From Chthoniobacteraceae bacterium (GTDB lineage: Bacteria; Verrucomicrobiota; Verrucomicrobiia; Chthoniobacterales; Chthoniobacteraceae): a stretch of 64,000 nucleotides of DNA. The notes under the pieces were generated by a model. The model was given only the letters and a program-made list of their open reading frames with translations, did not search any database and had not been told where the DNA came from. Positions 51,088 through 63,309 of the stretch are shown piece after piece (the first letter of the stretch is position 1; every line of letters starts with the position of its first letter). Both the position numbers and the translations under genes were made by a program. The DNA lies in assembly GCA_947449735.1 (NCBI GenBank), contig CANFTB010000002.1, positions 124,001-188,000 of the forward strand, read 5' to 3'.

Positions 51088-51205
51088 TGGGATGGCTCAA
51101 TGCTGCCGTGCGAATGCAACGGGCCTTCCCGGACGGAATCCCTGCACGGTCATCACATGCTGAACCGGGGCCGCTAGTTGGGCAGTCCCCGGCTCTTGGC
51201 ACATG

Positions 51206-53770
<2,565 letters not shown>

Positions 53771-55018
53771 TCACAGACGGATGAAGATTTTGCGCTGGTA
53801 GAGAAAACGCACGAGAAGAACGGGAAGTGCGAGGCCGACGATGGCGATTCCGAGGCCTCCGGCTCCGTTGACGATGTGGCTGTCCAGAAGGGCCTTGATG
53901 TCTCCGCCTACGAACCTCGCCGCGATGGCTTCAAAATCGAGCAGGTTCGCAGCGAGATAGACGGTCAGTGCGTTCGATCCGAGCCATAAAAATGGAACGC
54001 ACCATTTCCTCCAGTGCAAAACATCGATCATGAAGTAGAAAGCGCCCAGAGCTATGGCGGACGCTCCACTCGCCACGAGACAGAAGGAGGAGGTCCAGAT
54101 ACGTTTGATCACCGGGAATTGAATTCCCCATGCGAATCCCAGAATCACCCCGGCGGCGCCGGCGCCCAACAGCCAGGCCACCTTCCTTTTCGGACTCAAC
54201 CGTGTGCTGGTCAAAATCCATCCTGCCATGATTCCAAACAAGGTGGTGGCGATGGCGGGAATCGTGCTCAGCAGCCCCTCGTTTGTGTAGTACAGGTTCC
54301 GCTTTTTCCCAGGCAGGTACTTGAAATCAACGAAGTGCGCGAAGTTTCGCCCTTCCTCGAATGTTCCTCGGGTTTGCTCGGTGACGGTCTTCAACAGTTC
54401 ACCCGGTTCCCTGGCCTCTGCCTGGGTGCCCTTCTTTCCTGTGGATCCATGTTTTAAGGAAACATCCGGGAACGGAATGAACATCATCATGGCCCAGTAG
54501 CCGGCGAGGCAGGCGGCCGCGGCGATCGGGACGCTTTTTCGAGGCATGAGGATGTAGAGCGCCGAAGCCGCAAGGTAGCAAAGCGCGATCCGGGGGAGAA
54601 CGCCGGCCACAGCAACGTCCGGCCAGGCCCGGGAGAATCCTCCGTAATAAAACACGCCGATGCCAAACAGCAGAACGCTGCGGCGCAGCACTCGAAAAAG
54701 AGCCTCCCTGCGTCCCGACTGCGCCACCACGCGATCCAGCGAAAGGACTATGGAGACCCCGATTAAAAACAAAAACAGAGGGAAGATCGCGTCGAAGAAG
54801 TGAAATCCCTCCCATTCAACGTGCTTCAATTGTCCGGTGATCCACGAAAGCACGGGGCCTCCTCCGAGAGGCTCGAGTGCCTGGGCTGCCCGTTCACCGC
54901 CGATGATCCAGAACATGTCGAAGCCCCGCAGGGCGTCGACCGAAAGCAGACGTGCGGGCGAACCAGAAGCTTCGGGTGGCGAAGGGGCGTTTTCGGAGGA
55001 TGGGGGGATGGTGGACAT
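53771..55018 (-). CDS. DUF5009/HGSNAT-like membrane acyltransferase
   Basis: 415 residues with about ten membrane helices. The N-terminal signature RLLSVDALRGFDMFWIIGG and the HVEWEGFHFFDAIFPLFLFLIG segment match the DUF5009 group related to human heparan-alpha-glucosaminide N-acetyltransferase, which moves an acetyl group across the membrane to glucosamine. A periplasmic loop of about 60 residues follows the sixth helix. Sugar acetylation at the outer face of the membrane is the family-based expectation, not shown here. The LprI-like gene lies 46 bp upstream. Confidence 0.87.
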   Translation of the reverse strand: MSTIPPSSENAPSPPEASGSPARLLSVDALRGFDMFWIIGGERAAQALEPLGGGPVLSWITGQLKHVEWEGFHFFDAIFPLFLFLIGVSIVLSLDRVVAQSGRREALFRVLRRSVLLFGIGVFYYGGFSRAWPDVAVAGVLPRIALCYLAASALYILMPRKSVPIAAAACLAGYWAMMMFIPFPDVSLKHGSTGKKGTQAEAREPGELLKTVTEQTRGTFEEGRNFAHFVDFKYLPGKKRNLYYTNEGLLSTIPAIATTLFGIMAGWILTSTRLSPKRKVAWLLGAGAAGVILGFAWGIQFPVIKRIWTSSFCLVASGASAIALGAFYFMIDVLHWRKWCVPFLWLGSNALTVYLAANLLDFEAIAARFVGGDIKALLDSHIVNGAGGLGIAIVGLALPVLLVRFLYQRKIFIRL

Positions 55019-55064
55019 GATTATCGGGGACGGGGTTCCCTCTGCGAACTGTTGACTCTCAGCA

Positions 55065-55454
55065 CTATCGCGACGAGCGAGAACCCTGCTGCGTCTTCTT
55101 CAGAAGAGCCTCAAGGTCCTGCCGGCGAGACGAAGTCAACGCCTTCAGATAGCGCTCCGGAACGCGGTCGTTTTTAACATCCCATTTTGCGCGGTTGTCG
55201 CAGTTGTTCATCCACTCGCGCTGTTCCACTCGCAACGCCGCTGCCTGTTGCTTTGGAAGTATCCCGAGTAGTTTTTTGTAGGCGGCGTTCATTCCCGCGT
55301 CGTCCGCCTTGAATCCATCCAATTGGAGGGCCGCGTCATATGCCTCCTTGTATTCGGCGGAAAATGCGGAGGCTCTCTGGGCCGGCAGAAGAGATGCAGT
55401 CAGGAGGAGGGCGCTCATGCAGAGGACGCGGCGCGGGAGTTTGGGAAGGTTCAT
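55065..55454 (-). CDS. LprI-type (DUF1311) secreted protein
   Basis: 129 residues with a signal peptide (cleavage near ASAFS). The mature part matches the lysozyme-inhibitor LprI N-terminal domain: LDGFKADDAGMNAAYKKLLGIL, an AALRVEQREWMNNCDNRAKW stretch and a charged C-terminus. The family has one mycobacterial member that inhibits lysozyme; in other bacteria the role is unproven. Only one Cys (in NNCDN) lies in the mature region, so the usual disulfide may be missing. Confidence 0.8.
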   Translation of the reverse strand: MNLPKLPRRVLCMSALLLTASLLPAQRASAFSAEYKEAYDAALQLDGFKADDAGMNAAYKKLLGILPKQQAAALRVEQREWMNNCDNRAKWDVKNDRVPERYLKALTSSRRQDLEALLKKTQQGSRSSR

Positions 55455-55901
55455 GAGGTGATTTTTTCGGCGTGATGTCCGGTTTTGTTGGGGAGGATTG
55501 GGGTAGGGCGCTTTTGTCGGGATTGTTTCCCGCGGCGTCTGCAGACGCCATTATGTGGATTCCCTTTCATTTTTTCAAGGCCGGGCCCGGACCTTTGCGT
55601 GGCTGTCTGCGTTCTGAAACTCCTCCGCCTGAGTCGACTCCGGCGTTCTGGGGCCTCGATGCGCGTCGCTCTCTGGGACGAGTCTTGTCTCGGTGTGTAG
55701 TTGCGCAAATAGCTGGCGCTAGTTGTGATAACGCACTGTCGTGGCGGGTTAGTTGCAGATACTCGACCGCACAGCTTTGCGAAACGGAGGCGGACCGACC
55801 TGAGATTCTGGAGCTGGAGGGGACCCGGATTTGTGAGACGGCGCTGTCAATGTGTATACATTACCGTTGACTCGGCGCCGTGTTGTATACAGTTTCGAAT
55901 C
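55455..55901. other. Intergenic region upstream of the GntR gene
   Basis: 447 bp. It contains the promoter and twin palindromic operators of the GntR gene at the right end and the LprI promoter at the left end. Open frames covering the middle show no protein character. Confidence 0.45.
55853..55891 (+). promoter_or_regulatory. Twin TGTATACA operators of the GntR gene
   Basis: Two perfect 8-bp palindromes, TGTATACA at 55853-55860 and 55884-55891, centres 31 bp apart, close to three helical turns and so on one face of the DNA. They sit 11-49 bp upstream of the GTG start. TTGTATACAA-like sites are typical of FCD-type GntR regulators. I infer autoregulation by cooperative binding of two dimers. 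The motif was not noticed upstream of the next operon. Confidence 0.65.
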
Positions 55902-56609
55902 GTGAACCCACCCCCAGTCCCTTCCGGTCCCCGCAGAAACCTTGCATCCGAGGTTGCCGAAGCACTTCGTGGAGAGATTGTTTCCGGGATCCTGAGCCCC
56001 GGCGCGGCCCTTTCCGAACCGGTTCTGGCGAAGCATTTCGGACTCAGTAGGGTTCCGGTCCGCGAGGCGCTGATCGAGCTGGAAAGGGAGGGACTCCTGC
56101 AATTCGAAAGCACGGGCCGCACGAGGGTGCGCACCATGAACGAGGCTGATCTGGACGAAATCATCGATGCCCGCGTCATTCTTGAGTCGGCCGCCGCACG
56201 GCGTGTTTCGGAAATTTGGAGCGCGGAGGACACCGAATGGGTGCAGGCAAACATCGACGCTCAAAAAGACGCGACTACGCTGTCGGACCTCAGCCGTCTG
56301 GACGTTGAGTTGCACCTCTATGTCATGAGGCGCGCGGGAAACGGGCGCCTGCTGCGGATGTGGCAGATCGTCCGCTGGCAGTTTCAAATGTGCGTGGCCA
56401 TGGCGCACAGGCTGCAGGAGACGCTGGCCTTCAAACCCCACCAGATCACCGTCGAGGCGCACGTGCGACTGCTCAAAGCGCTTGCCTCGGGAAACCCAGC
56501 GCTCGCGGCCTCCACGATGGCCGCGCACATCGAGAATGCAAAGGAGTGGACCTATGGAAACCCCGGTTTCGGTGGTGAGTCTGTTTCCTCGGTTGCCGCT
56601 TCCACCTGA
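55902..56609 (+). CDS. GntR-family regulator (FCD/FadR subfamily)
   Basis: 235 residues from the GTG at 55902 (VNPPPVPSG); upstream frame has no domain. A winged helix (about 12-75) carries LASEVAEALRGEIVSGILSPG and HFGLSRVPVREALIELEREGLL. The C-terminal FCD domain (about 85-215) has the usual acidic/histidine metal-site residues in DVELHLYV, VEAHVRLL and MAAHIENA. FCD regulators often sense sugar acids or fatty acids. The D-2-hydroxyacid dehydrogenase downstream would suit an oxo- or hydroxy-acid effector, but this is inference. Confidence 0.9.
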   Translation: MNPPPVPSGPRRNLASEVAEALRGEIVSGILSPGAALSEPVLAKHFGLSRVPVREALIELEREGLLQFESTGRTRVRTMNEADLDEIIDARVILESAAARRVSEIWSAEDTEWVQANIDAQKDATTLSDLSRLDVELHLYVMRRAGNGRLLRMWQIVRWQFQMCVAMAHRLQETLAFKPHQITVEAHVRLLKALASGNPALAASTMAAHIENAKEWTYGNPGFGGESVSSVAAST

Positions 56610-56670
56610 CGCTTATGCAGAGGTTAAGGCTGAGTGTTTTAGTGTGCCCCTCGCCTAGTCTGGATTTTTT

Positions 56671-59600
56671 ATGAACATCCCCCCCCCAGAAAGGTCCCCC
56701 GCGTGGGCGGTAAAAACCGCGACGGCTTTGCTTTTTGCGATCGCCATCCAGGATGCCAGTGCGCAGGCGCCCGACCAGCGTAGCGCAGTCTTCGTGGAGT
56801 GTGTTCAGCCGATTCTCAAGGAGTACTGCATCACGTGTCATTCCACGGAAAAGCAGAAGGGCGACCTCGACCTCGAACGTTTTAAATCGCTGGAACAGAT
56901 CAGACGCGATCCTGCGGTTTGGGAGCACTCAATGGAGCAGATCCGTGACAAGGAGATGCCGCCAAAGGACAAGCCCAAGCCCTCACCGCAGCAGTTGGAG
57001 CTCCTTACCACTTGGATGAGGTCCACTCTGGATGAAATCGCACTTTCAAAGGCGGGCGACCCGGGCCCGGTGGTTCTTCGCCGCCTTTCGAACATGGAAT
57101 ACACCTACACGGTGCGCGACCTTACCGGCGTAGAGTCGTTGGATCCTGCCAGGGAGTTTCCCGTGGACGGAGCCGCCGGTGAGGGCTTCACCAACGCAGG
57201 TGCAGCGCTGGTAATGTCTCCCTCGCTGCTCGGAAAATATCTCGACGCCGCAAAAAGCATCGCCACCCACGCCGTGCTTACCCCAACGGGAATCAGGTTT
57301 TCTGATGAGACCTCTTCTCGAGATTGGACCAACGAGACACTTGGCCGCATCCGTTCGCTGTATGCTCTCTATTCCAGCGACGGAGCTGCAGTGGACACAC
57401 TGCAGCAGGGTGTCAAGATGGACACCGGTGCCGGCGGCAGACTGCCGTTGGGGCCTTACCTGGATGCTGCCCAAGGGCGCGCTGAGGGCCGAGGCTTGAG
57501 CCCCAAGTACCTTGCGACCTTGCGCACCGCGCTTGGCCCGGGCGCTCCCTCTCCAATTTTTGACAACCTTCGCGCGAAGTATGCTGCCAAGACCCTCTCC
57601 GCAAACGACATCGAAACCTGGCAGAAGTCTCTTTGGAAGCTCAACAGCATCGGGCACCTCGGCAAGGTGGGCGGGCCAAAGTCCTGGATGGAGCCCGTCT
57701 CGCCACTCGTCGCCAGCCATGAAGTCCGTCAAAAACTGAGTCCCCCCGCCAACGGAGGTGACCTGACCGTGTACCTTTCCACTGGGGACGCCGGAGACGG
57801 AAACACGGAGGATTTTGCCGTTTGGGAAAACATCCGCCTCGTCGCGCCGGACCGCCCCGACCTTCCGTTGCGCAACCTCCCCGCCGTACTCCAAAGAATC
57901 GCGAAGCGGCGGGCCGATGTCTCTGCCTCCGTGGTGCGCTGCCTAGCGGCGGCACACGAGGCGGACATTTCCCATCAGGGTGTCGACCGAAGAGCACTCG
58001 CGGCCAAATACGGGATAGAAGCCGACCTGCTCACTGACTGGCTGAACCTTCTCGGACTCGGTTCGGCTGGCGAAGCCAAACTGGGGCCCTTGCTAACCAG
58101 AAAAACGACAGCCGCAGGTAACTACAATTTCATCAACGGCTGGAACGGCGATGCCGCCCTCAGCTTCCTCGCCAACTCCTCGGACCAGACCGTCAACATC
58201 CCGGGCACGATGAAGCCCCGGACCGTCACCGCGCATCCTTCGCCGAAACTCTCGGCGGTGATTGCGTGGAAAAGCCCGGTTGAAGGACGTCTGAAAATCA
58301 CCGGCAGCATTCAGGACATCCATACCGCGTGCGGCAACGGTGTCGCTTGGACGCTCCAAGTGCGGCGGGGCAACAACCGCGAAACCCTTGCCAGCGGCAC
58401 AAGCGATGGGAACAAAACGATCGCATTCGGCGTCCATGAAAACGTCCGCATCAACTCGGGAGACGCCGTCACCATTGTGATCGACCCCAAGAACGGCGAC
58501 CACGCCTGTGACGCCACCGCAGTGGACCTTGTGATCAAAAGTGAAGGCACGGAATGGAACCTAGCTTCCGAGGTTTCGCCAGACATCCTCGCTGGAAATC
58601 CACACGCCGACAGTCACGGCAACAAGGAAGTATGGCACTTCTTTGGCGAAAGCCCGGAGAAAACCTCTCAAACCGCGATTCCCAAAGATTCGCTAGTAGC
58701 GCTCTGGCTAGAATCCAGAGACTCGGCGCCCCGGGATGAAATCGCGCACCGCATCCAAAAACTGTTACAGTCGGATCCGCAATCGCTCGACCCGAACAGC
58801 CCAGACCGAAAGCTGCTCACCGAAATTCTGGCACTCAACGGCCCGCTCCTGCGCTCCGGATTCCGTAACACGGGCGCTGGCTATGTCGGCAGCTTCTCCG
58901 GCTATGGAATTGCGTCAGACCTTTTTGGTAAACATCCAGCCGGGCGCACCGTTGGCGATGACCTTCTCTGCGTGCGTGCCCCTTCGTCGGTGGCGGTCAA
59001 AATCCCGGCGCAACTGGTACAGGGAGCGGAACTCGTCGCCAACGCCCGCTTGCATCCCGAAAGCGGTCCGGACGCAAGCGTTCAGATGCAGATGCTCACC
59101 ACCAGACCCGATTTGGGCAACGGACTGCAGGCCAGCGCGTCCAATACCCGTGTGGAAAGCGGCGCGTGGACGTCTAGCAAAACAGCCGTCGCCTTTAACG
59201 CGCCAGTGGTGGTTCAGGACGGCAGCCGCGCCCGCGAACGTTTCGAAAAGGAGTTTGCGGAATTCCGCCGGATATTCCCGATCGCACTCTGCTATACCAA
59301 AATCGTGCCCTCGGACGAAGTGGTCACCCTCACCCTGTTTCACCGTGAAGACGAGTCCTTGGTGCGTCTGATGCTCGACGATGCGGAGAAGGCCAAACTC
59401 GACCTGCTGTGGGACGAGTTGCACTTTGTCAGCCAGAGCGCACTCACGCTGGTGGATGCCTTCGAACAGATCTGGCAGTTCTCGACCCAGGACGGTCCGG
59501 ACAAACCCAACGGAGACAAACGCCTGGCTCCGCTCCGGGAGCCGATCATGCAGGGCGCGGAAGCGTTCAAAAGGGTCCTTCTCCAGACCGAACCGCGCCA

Positions 59601-60849
59601 TTTGGAGGCCGTCCTCGAGTTTGCATCGCGCGCGTGGCGCCGCCCGCTCACCGCGGGAGAGGCGGGAGCGCTCCGAAAGCTCTACGCAAGTCTACGCAAA
59701 GAAGAGTTGCCGCACGCGGAGGCCATCAAAATGTTGATTGCCCGGACGCTTGTCGCACCGGCCTTCCTGTACCGTGGCGAACATCCGGGCGAGGGTGAAA
59801 GGGCCGTTCCTGTGAGTTCCTGGGAGTTAGCGACGCGCTTGAGCTATTTCCTCTGGTCCGGCCCGCCGGACGCCGCTCTTTCGGCCGCAGCCAGGGACGG
59901 CTCAATCAAAAGCCCGGAGACCCTTTTAGCCCAGTCCAAGCGCATGCTGAAAGATCCCCGCGCACGCAGGCTGGCGACGGAGTTCGGATGCCAGTGGCTC
60001 CACATCCGCGATGTGGCGGTTCTGGATGAAAAAAGCGAACGACATTTTCCATCCTTCGCTGGAATACGCGGTGCGCTGCAGGAGGAGGCCGTTTTGTTTT
60101 TCATGGATTTTTTCGCCGGGGACCGTTCGGTACTTTCGCTGCTTGATGCCGACTATTCCTTCCTCAACGGAGCACTTGCGGAACATTACGGGATTGATGT
60201 TACGGGCGCCGATTGGAGGCGGGTCGACGGACTGCGGGCCAAGGGCCGGGGTGGCATCTTGGGCTTTGGTAGCACGCTCGCAAAGCAAAGCGGGGCATCC
60301 CGTACAAGTCCGATATTGAGGGGGAACTGGCTGAGCGAGGTCGTCCTTGGGGAAAAGCTGCCGCGCCCGCCGAAGGGGGTTCCCGTCCTTCCCGAGGAGG
60401 CGCCCCAGGGGCTGACAGAGAGGCAGTTGATCGAGAAACACAGTTCCGACCCTGTTTGCGCCAACTGCCACAGACGGATTGATCCTTTCGGATTCGCCCT
60501 TGAGGGATTTGACGCCATCGGTCGCTCCAGAACAAAGGACGCCGCCGGTCTTCCGATCGACACGGCAACAATCCTTCCCGACGGGACTCGCATCGAGGGA
60601 CTTTCAGGACTCAGGGAGGCTCTTTTGAGCAAGCGGGCCGCGGACTTTGAGCGTCAGTTTTGCCGCAAGCTTCTGGGGTACGCACTTGGGCGTGGCGTGC
60701 AACTTTCTGACAAGCCTCTCATCGATCGAATGGTCGAGGAATTACAGGCGCACGAGCACCGTGTTAGCAAGGCAGTCGAGCTCATTGTCAGAAGTCCTCA
60801 ATTCCGCGAAGTGCGCGGCAAGGCATACGATTCTCTCGCAGAAAAATAA
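56671..60849 (+). CDS. DUF1587/DUF1592/DUF1588/DUF1585 secreted haem-motif protein
   Basis: 1392 residues, signal peptide cleaved near ASAQA. Order: PSCyt1-type cytochrome with CITCH (Cys53-His57), MPPKDKPKPSP; DUF1587 (about 133-200; LRRLSNMEYTYTVRDLTGV); an unusually long middle of about 770 residues including a CBM-like section with jelly-roll motifs; then DUF1595 (about 977-1010; SRAWRRPLT), DUF1592 (about 1030-1150; LVAPAFLYR, ATRLSYFLWSGPPD), DUF1588 with CANCHRRIDPFGFALEGFDAIG (near 1262), and DUF1585. These are hallmark Planctomycetota/Verrucomicrobiota proteins, inferred to act in polysaccharide use. It is coupled with the DUF1552 gene 21 bp downstream. Confidence 0.9.
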   Translation: MNIPPPERSPAWAVKTATALLFAIAIQDASAQAPDQRSAVFVECVQPILKEYCITCHSTEKQKGDLDLERFKSLEQIRRDPAVWEHSMEQIRDKEMPPKDKPKPSPQQLELLTTWMRSTLDEIALSKAGDPGPVVLRRLSNMEYTYTVRDLTGVESLDPAREFPVDGAAGEGFTNAGAALVMSPSLLGKYLDAAKSIATHAVLTPTGIRFSDETSSRDWTNETLGRIRSLYALYSSDGAAVDTLQQGVKMDTGAGGRLPLGPYLDAAQGRAEGRGLSPKYLATLRTALGPGAPSPIFDNLRAKYAAKTLSANDIETWQKSLWKLNSIGHLGKVGGPKSWMEPVSPLVASHEVRQKLSPPANGGDLTVYLSTGDAGDGNTEDFAVWENIRLVAPDRPDLPLRNLPAVLQRIAKRRADVSASVVRCLAAAHEADISHQGVDRRALAAKYGIEADLLTDWLNLLGLGSAGEAKLGPLLTRKTTAAGNYNFINGWNGDAALSFLANSSDQTVNIPGTMKPRTVTAHPSPKLSAVIAWKSPVEGRLKITGSIQDIHTACGNGVAWTLQVRRGNNRETLASGTSDGNKTIAFGVHENVRINSGDAVTIVIDPKNGDHACDATAVDLVIKSEGTEWNLASEVSPDILAGNPHADSHGNKEVWHFFGESPEKTSQTAIPKDSLVALWLESRDSAPRDEIAHRIQKLLQSDPQSLDPNSPDRKLLTEILALNGPLLRSGFRNTGAGYVGSFSGYGIASDLFGKHPAGRTVGDDLLCVRAPSSVAVKIPAQLVQGAELVANARLHPESGPDASVQMQMLTTRPDLGNGLQASASNTRVESGAWTSSKTAVAFNAPVVVQDGSRARERFEKEFAEFRRIFPIALCYTKIVPSDEVVTLTLFHREDESLVRLMLDDAEKAKLDLLWDELHFVSQSALTLVDAFEQIWQFSTQDGPDKPNGDKRLAPLREPIMQGAEAFKRVLLQTEPRHLEAVLEFASRAWRRPLTAGEAGALRKLYASLRKEELPHAEAIKMLIARTLVAPAFLYRGEHPGEGERAVPVSSWELATRLSYFLWSGPPDAALSAAARDGSIKSPETLLAQSKRMLKDPRARRLATEFGCQWLHIRDVAVLDEKSERHFPSFAGIRGALQEEAVLFFMDFFAGDRSVLSLLDADYSFLNGALAEHYGIDVTGADWRRVDGLRAKGRGGILGFGSTLAKQSGASRTSPILRGNWLSEVVLGEKLPRPPKGVPVLPEEAPQGLTERQLIEKHSSDPVCANCHRRIDPFGFALEGFDAIGRSRTKDAAGLPIDTATILPDGTRIEGLSGLREALLSKRAADFERQFCRKLLGYALGRGVQLSDKPLIDRMVEELQAHEHRVSKAVELIVRSPQFREVRGKAYDSLAEK

Positions 60850-60870
60850 CCCCCAAACGGATATCTCCAA

Positions 60871-62202
60871 ATGCAAACACACCGATTTTCCCGCCGTGGC
60901 TTTCTTCGGGGCCTTGGCGTAACGATGGCACTGCCGTGGCTCGAATCGCGGAATGTGTGGGGCGACGAACCTTCCCGGAACAAGCCCGCAAGCGAGGCGC
61001 CGGTCAGGCTAGCCGTGCTGTTTTCCGGCAACGGCTTTCACTCCAAAGAGTGGTGGGCAAAGGGGGAAGGCAGGAATATGGAGCTGGGCAAGGTGCTCGA
61101 GCCGATCGGCGACCTCAAGGAGAAGATGCTCTTTGTGCGAGGTCTCTACCATGAGGAGGCGAGAAAAGGAAACATTCACAGTTCCCAGACCGGCAACATG
61201 CTGTCGGGGTCGCCTATCGCCTCCGGGGGGGACATCCGATCAGGCACGAGCATGGACCAGTTGCTGGCGCAAACCTACGGCCGCAGCACAAAAGTGCCCA
61301 GTCTGGTTTTGGGCTGCGAACGCGCTAATCCATCGGTTCACAAGAACTACTCGATGCTTTATAGCTCCCATATTTCGTGGAGCACTCCCACCACTCCGAC
61401 GCCCCTTGAGATTTACCCGTCTCTCGCATTTGACCGGCTTTTTAAAAACGAGGTGGCCCGGGGGGACAAGAGCGTGCTAGACGCGGTGTTGAACGACGCA
61501 GAGGACCTGCGGCGCAAGATCAGCCGGGACGACCAACGCAAGCTGGACGAGTATCTTGAATCTGTCCGCGATGTGGAGAAGCGGATTGAGCAGGCGGGGA
61601 AGCGCGGCGAGCTACAGGGATGGCGTCCGACACTGGAAAAGCCGGACATGCAGCGCCCTGCGGACGGGATTCCGCAGGATATTGCGGAACACATGCGCCT
61701 CATGTGTGACATTCTGGTTCTGGGCTTTCAAACAGACACGACGCGTATCACCACGCTGAAGCTCAACAACGACCACAGTGCGCTGCGGTTTCCAAATCTG
61801 GCCAGCGTGCAGCAGCCCGGGAGCGGCATCGACTACATGATCCATCACCTGCTTTCGCATTCGGATGCGGCAGACTGGCTGAAAGTGAACCAGTTCTTTA
61901 TGGAGCAGACGGCCTACCTCGCCCGAAAGCTGGATTCCATTCAAGAGGGGCCCCGCACTCTTCTGGACAACACCATGTTGCTCCACTGCTCCAGCATGAT
62001 GGCAGGTGCAAAGCACGACAACGACCAACTCCCCGTGGTGCTGCTGGGCGGCGCTGGAGGAAGGATCAAGGGCGGCCGGGTGCTCGACTACAAGGACAAG
62101 CCCGAGCGCCAGTTGTGCCGCCTGTTTCTGTCGATGATGGACAAAATGGACGTGCGTCCCAAAGCCTTCGGCGATGCGAGCCGGATGCTAGAGGAGGTGT
62201 GA
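60871..62202 (+). CDS. DUF1552 protein (Tat-exported partner of DUF1592 protein)
   Basis: 443 residues. It starts with a twin-arginine signal (FSRRGFLRGLGVTMALPWLES). The mature part has FSGNGFHSKEWWAKGEG, FVRGLYHEEARKGNIHSSQTGNMLSG, a DLRRKISRDDQRKLDEYLESVRDVEKRI helix and DNTMLLHCSSMM, all matching DUF1552. This family is almost always encoded next to a DUF1592 protein, as here. The function is unknown. Confidence 0.92.
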   Translation: MQTHRFSRRGFLRGLGVTMALPWLESRNVWGDEPSRNKPASEAPVRLAVLFSGNGFHSKEWWAKGEGRNMELGKVLEPIGDLKEKMLFVRGLYHEEARKGNIHSSQTGNMLSGSPIASGGDIRSGTSMDQLLAQTYGRSTKVPSLVLGCERANPSVHKNYSMLYSSHISWSTPTTPTPLEIYPSLAFDRLFKNEVARGDKSVLDAVLNDAEDLRRKISRDDQRKLDEYLESVRDVEKRIEQAGKRGELQGWRPTLEKPDMQRPADGIPQDIAEHMRLMCDILVLGFQTDTTRITTLKLNNDHSALRFPNLASVQQPGSGIDYMIHHLLSHSDAADWLKVNQFFMEQTAYLARKLDSIQEGPRTLLDNTMLLHCSSMMAGAKHDNDQLPVVLLGGAGGRIKGGRVLDYKDKPERQLCRLFLSMMDKMDVRPKAFGDASRMLEEV

Positions 62203-62377
62203 GCCGCCTGGCCCGCGAATACTTCCGATAACAATGATAGCTTTTTGTCCACGCAAGGCTCCCTGGCTGAGCTGCCCGCCTTGACCAAACGGCCTAGGGC
62301 CGCTTGCTGCGCTTTGCCAGAAACCTCGCGCCTGACTTCGGCTGAACTTTAAGCCCCACGCTTCATCCCCCTAAAAC

Positions 62378-63268
62378 ATGAGAAAAACCATCCTGATCCT
62401 CGCTGCTTTTCTTTCCATCCTGACCGCTGGCAAGACCTGCTTCGCTGGCGAGTCACCCGCGAAACGCCGTCTTCTTTTTACCGAATACGGGAAGGGGCCG
62501 AACCGGTTCGTCGAACTGGATGCAGACGGCAAGCTGGTCTGGGAGTTCAAGCCGCCCAGCACGGCGGTGATTTTTCAGGCATTGCCGAATGGAAACATTC
62601 TCTTCGGATACGGCGGGCAGCCGACAGGCGTCCGTGAAATCACCGCACGCGGCGAAACGGTTTTTGATTACGTCAGTAAGTCACACCAGGTTTTTGGCTG
62701 CGAACGTCTTGCCAACGGCAACACCCTGGTCGCCGAACAGGACCCGTGCCAGGCTTTGGAAGTTGATTCCAAGGGCGGCACCATGCGCGCCACCCCGCTC
62801 ACCACGAATGCAAAGGGCTTTCACCTTCAGGTGCGGAATGTGCACAAACTGCCCAACGGTAACATTCTCGCCGCCCACGAAGGCGAGGGTGCTGTCCGCG
62901 AGGTCGATCCGCAAGGCAATGTGGTCTGGGAATACACAGGCGTGACCAATACAGGCGAGGCGCAGAGGCTGTCCAATGGTAACACCCTGATCTGCTGTGG
63001 TACGCAAAAGCGCCTGATCGAGGTGACGCCCGACAAGCTGATTGCCTGGGAGTTTAAAGCCGAGGACGCGCCCGAGTTGAATGTCACCTGGGTCTCGAGT
63101 GTGCAGCAGCTTAAAAACGGCAACCTTCTCGTCGGCAATTTTATTCGCGGCCAGGAGGGAAAGGGGGCCCATGCCTTTGAGGTGACCCGCGACAAAAAAA
63201 TCGTCTGGAAGTGGGAGGATCACACTTTCATTAAATCCCTCACAACCGTCCGTGCGCTAGGTGAATAG
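62378..63268 (+). CDS. Secreted PQQ-like beta-propeller protein
   Basis: 296 residues, signal peptide cleaved near CFAGE. Seven or so blades each carry variants of LPNGN.L or LANGNTLVAE, LSNGNTLICCG and LKNGNLLVGN, with V.WE.. between them (LVWEF, VVWEYTG, IAWEF, IVWKWE). This is the arylsulfotransferase/PQQ-propeller pattern of secreted sugar-pathway proteins. No catalytic residues are recognised, so the role is probably binding. It is 175 bp after the DUF1552 gene. Confidence 0.82.
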   Translation: MRKTILILAAFLSILTAGKTCFAGESPAKRRLLFTEYGKGPNRFVELDADGKLVWEFKPPSTAVIFQALPNGNILFGYGGQPTGVREITARGETVFDYVSKSHQVFGCERLANGNTLVAEQDPCQALEVDSKGGTMRATPLTTNAKGFHLQVRNVHKLPNGNILAAHEGEGAVREVDPQGNVVWEYTGVTNTGEAQRLSNGNTLICCGTQKRLIEVTPDKLIAWEFKAEDAPELNVTWVSSVQQLKNGNLLVGNFIRGQEGKGAHAFEVTRDKKIVWKWEDHTFIKSLTTVRALGE

Positions 63269-63309
63269 AGCCTGGCGTGTAGAAAATTGTTCACATCAAG
63301 TCTATCCCC

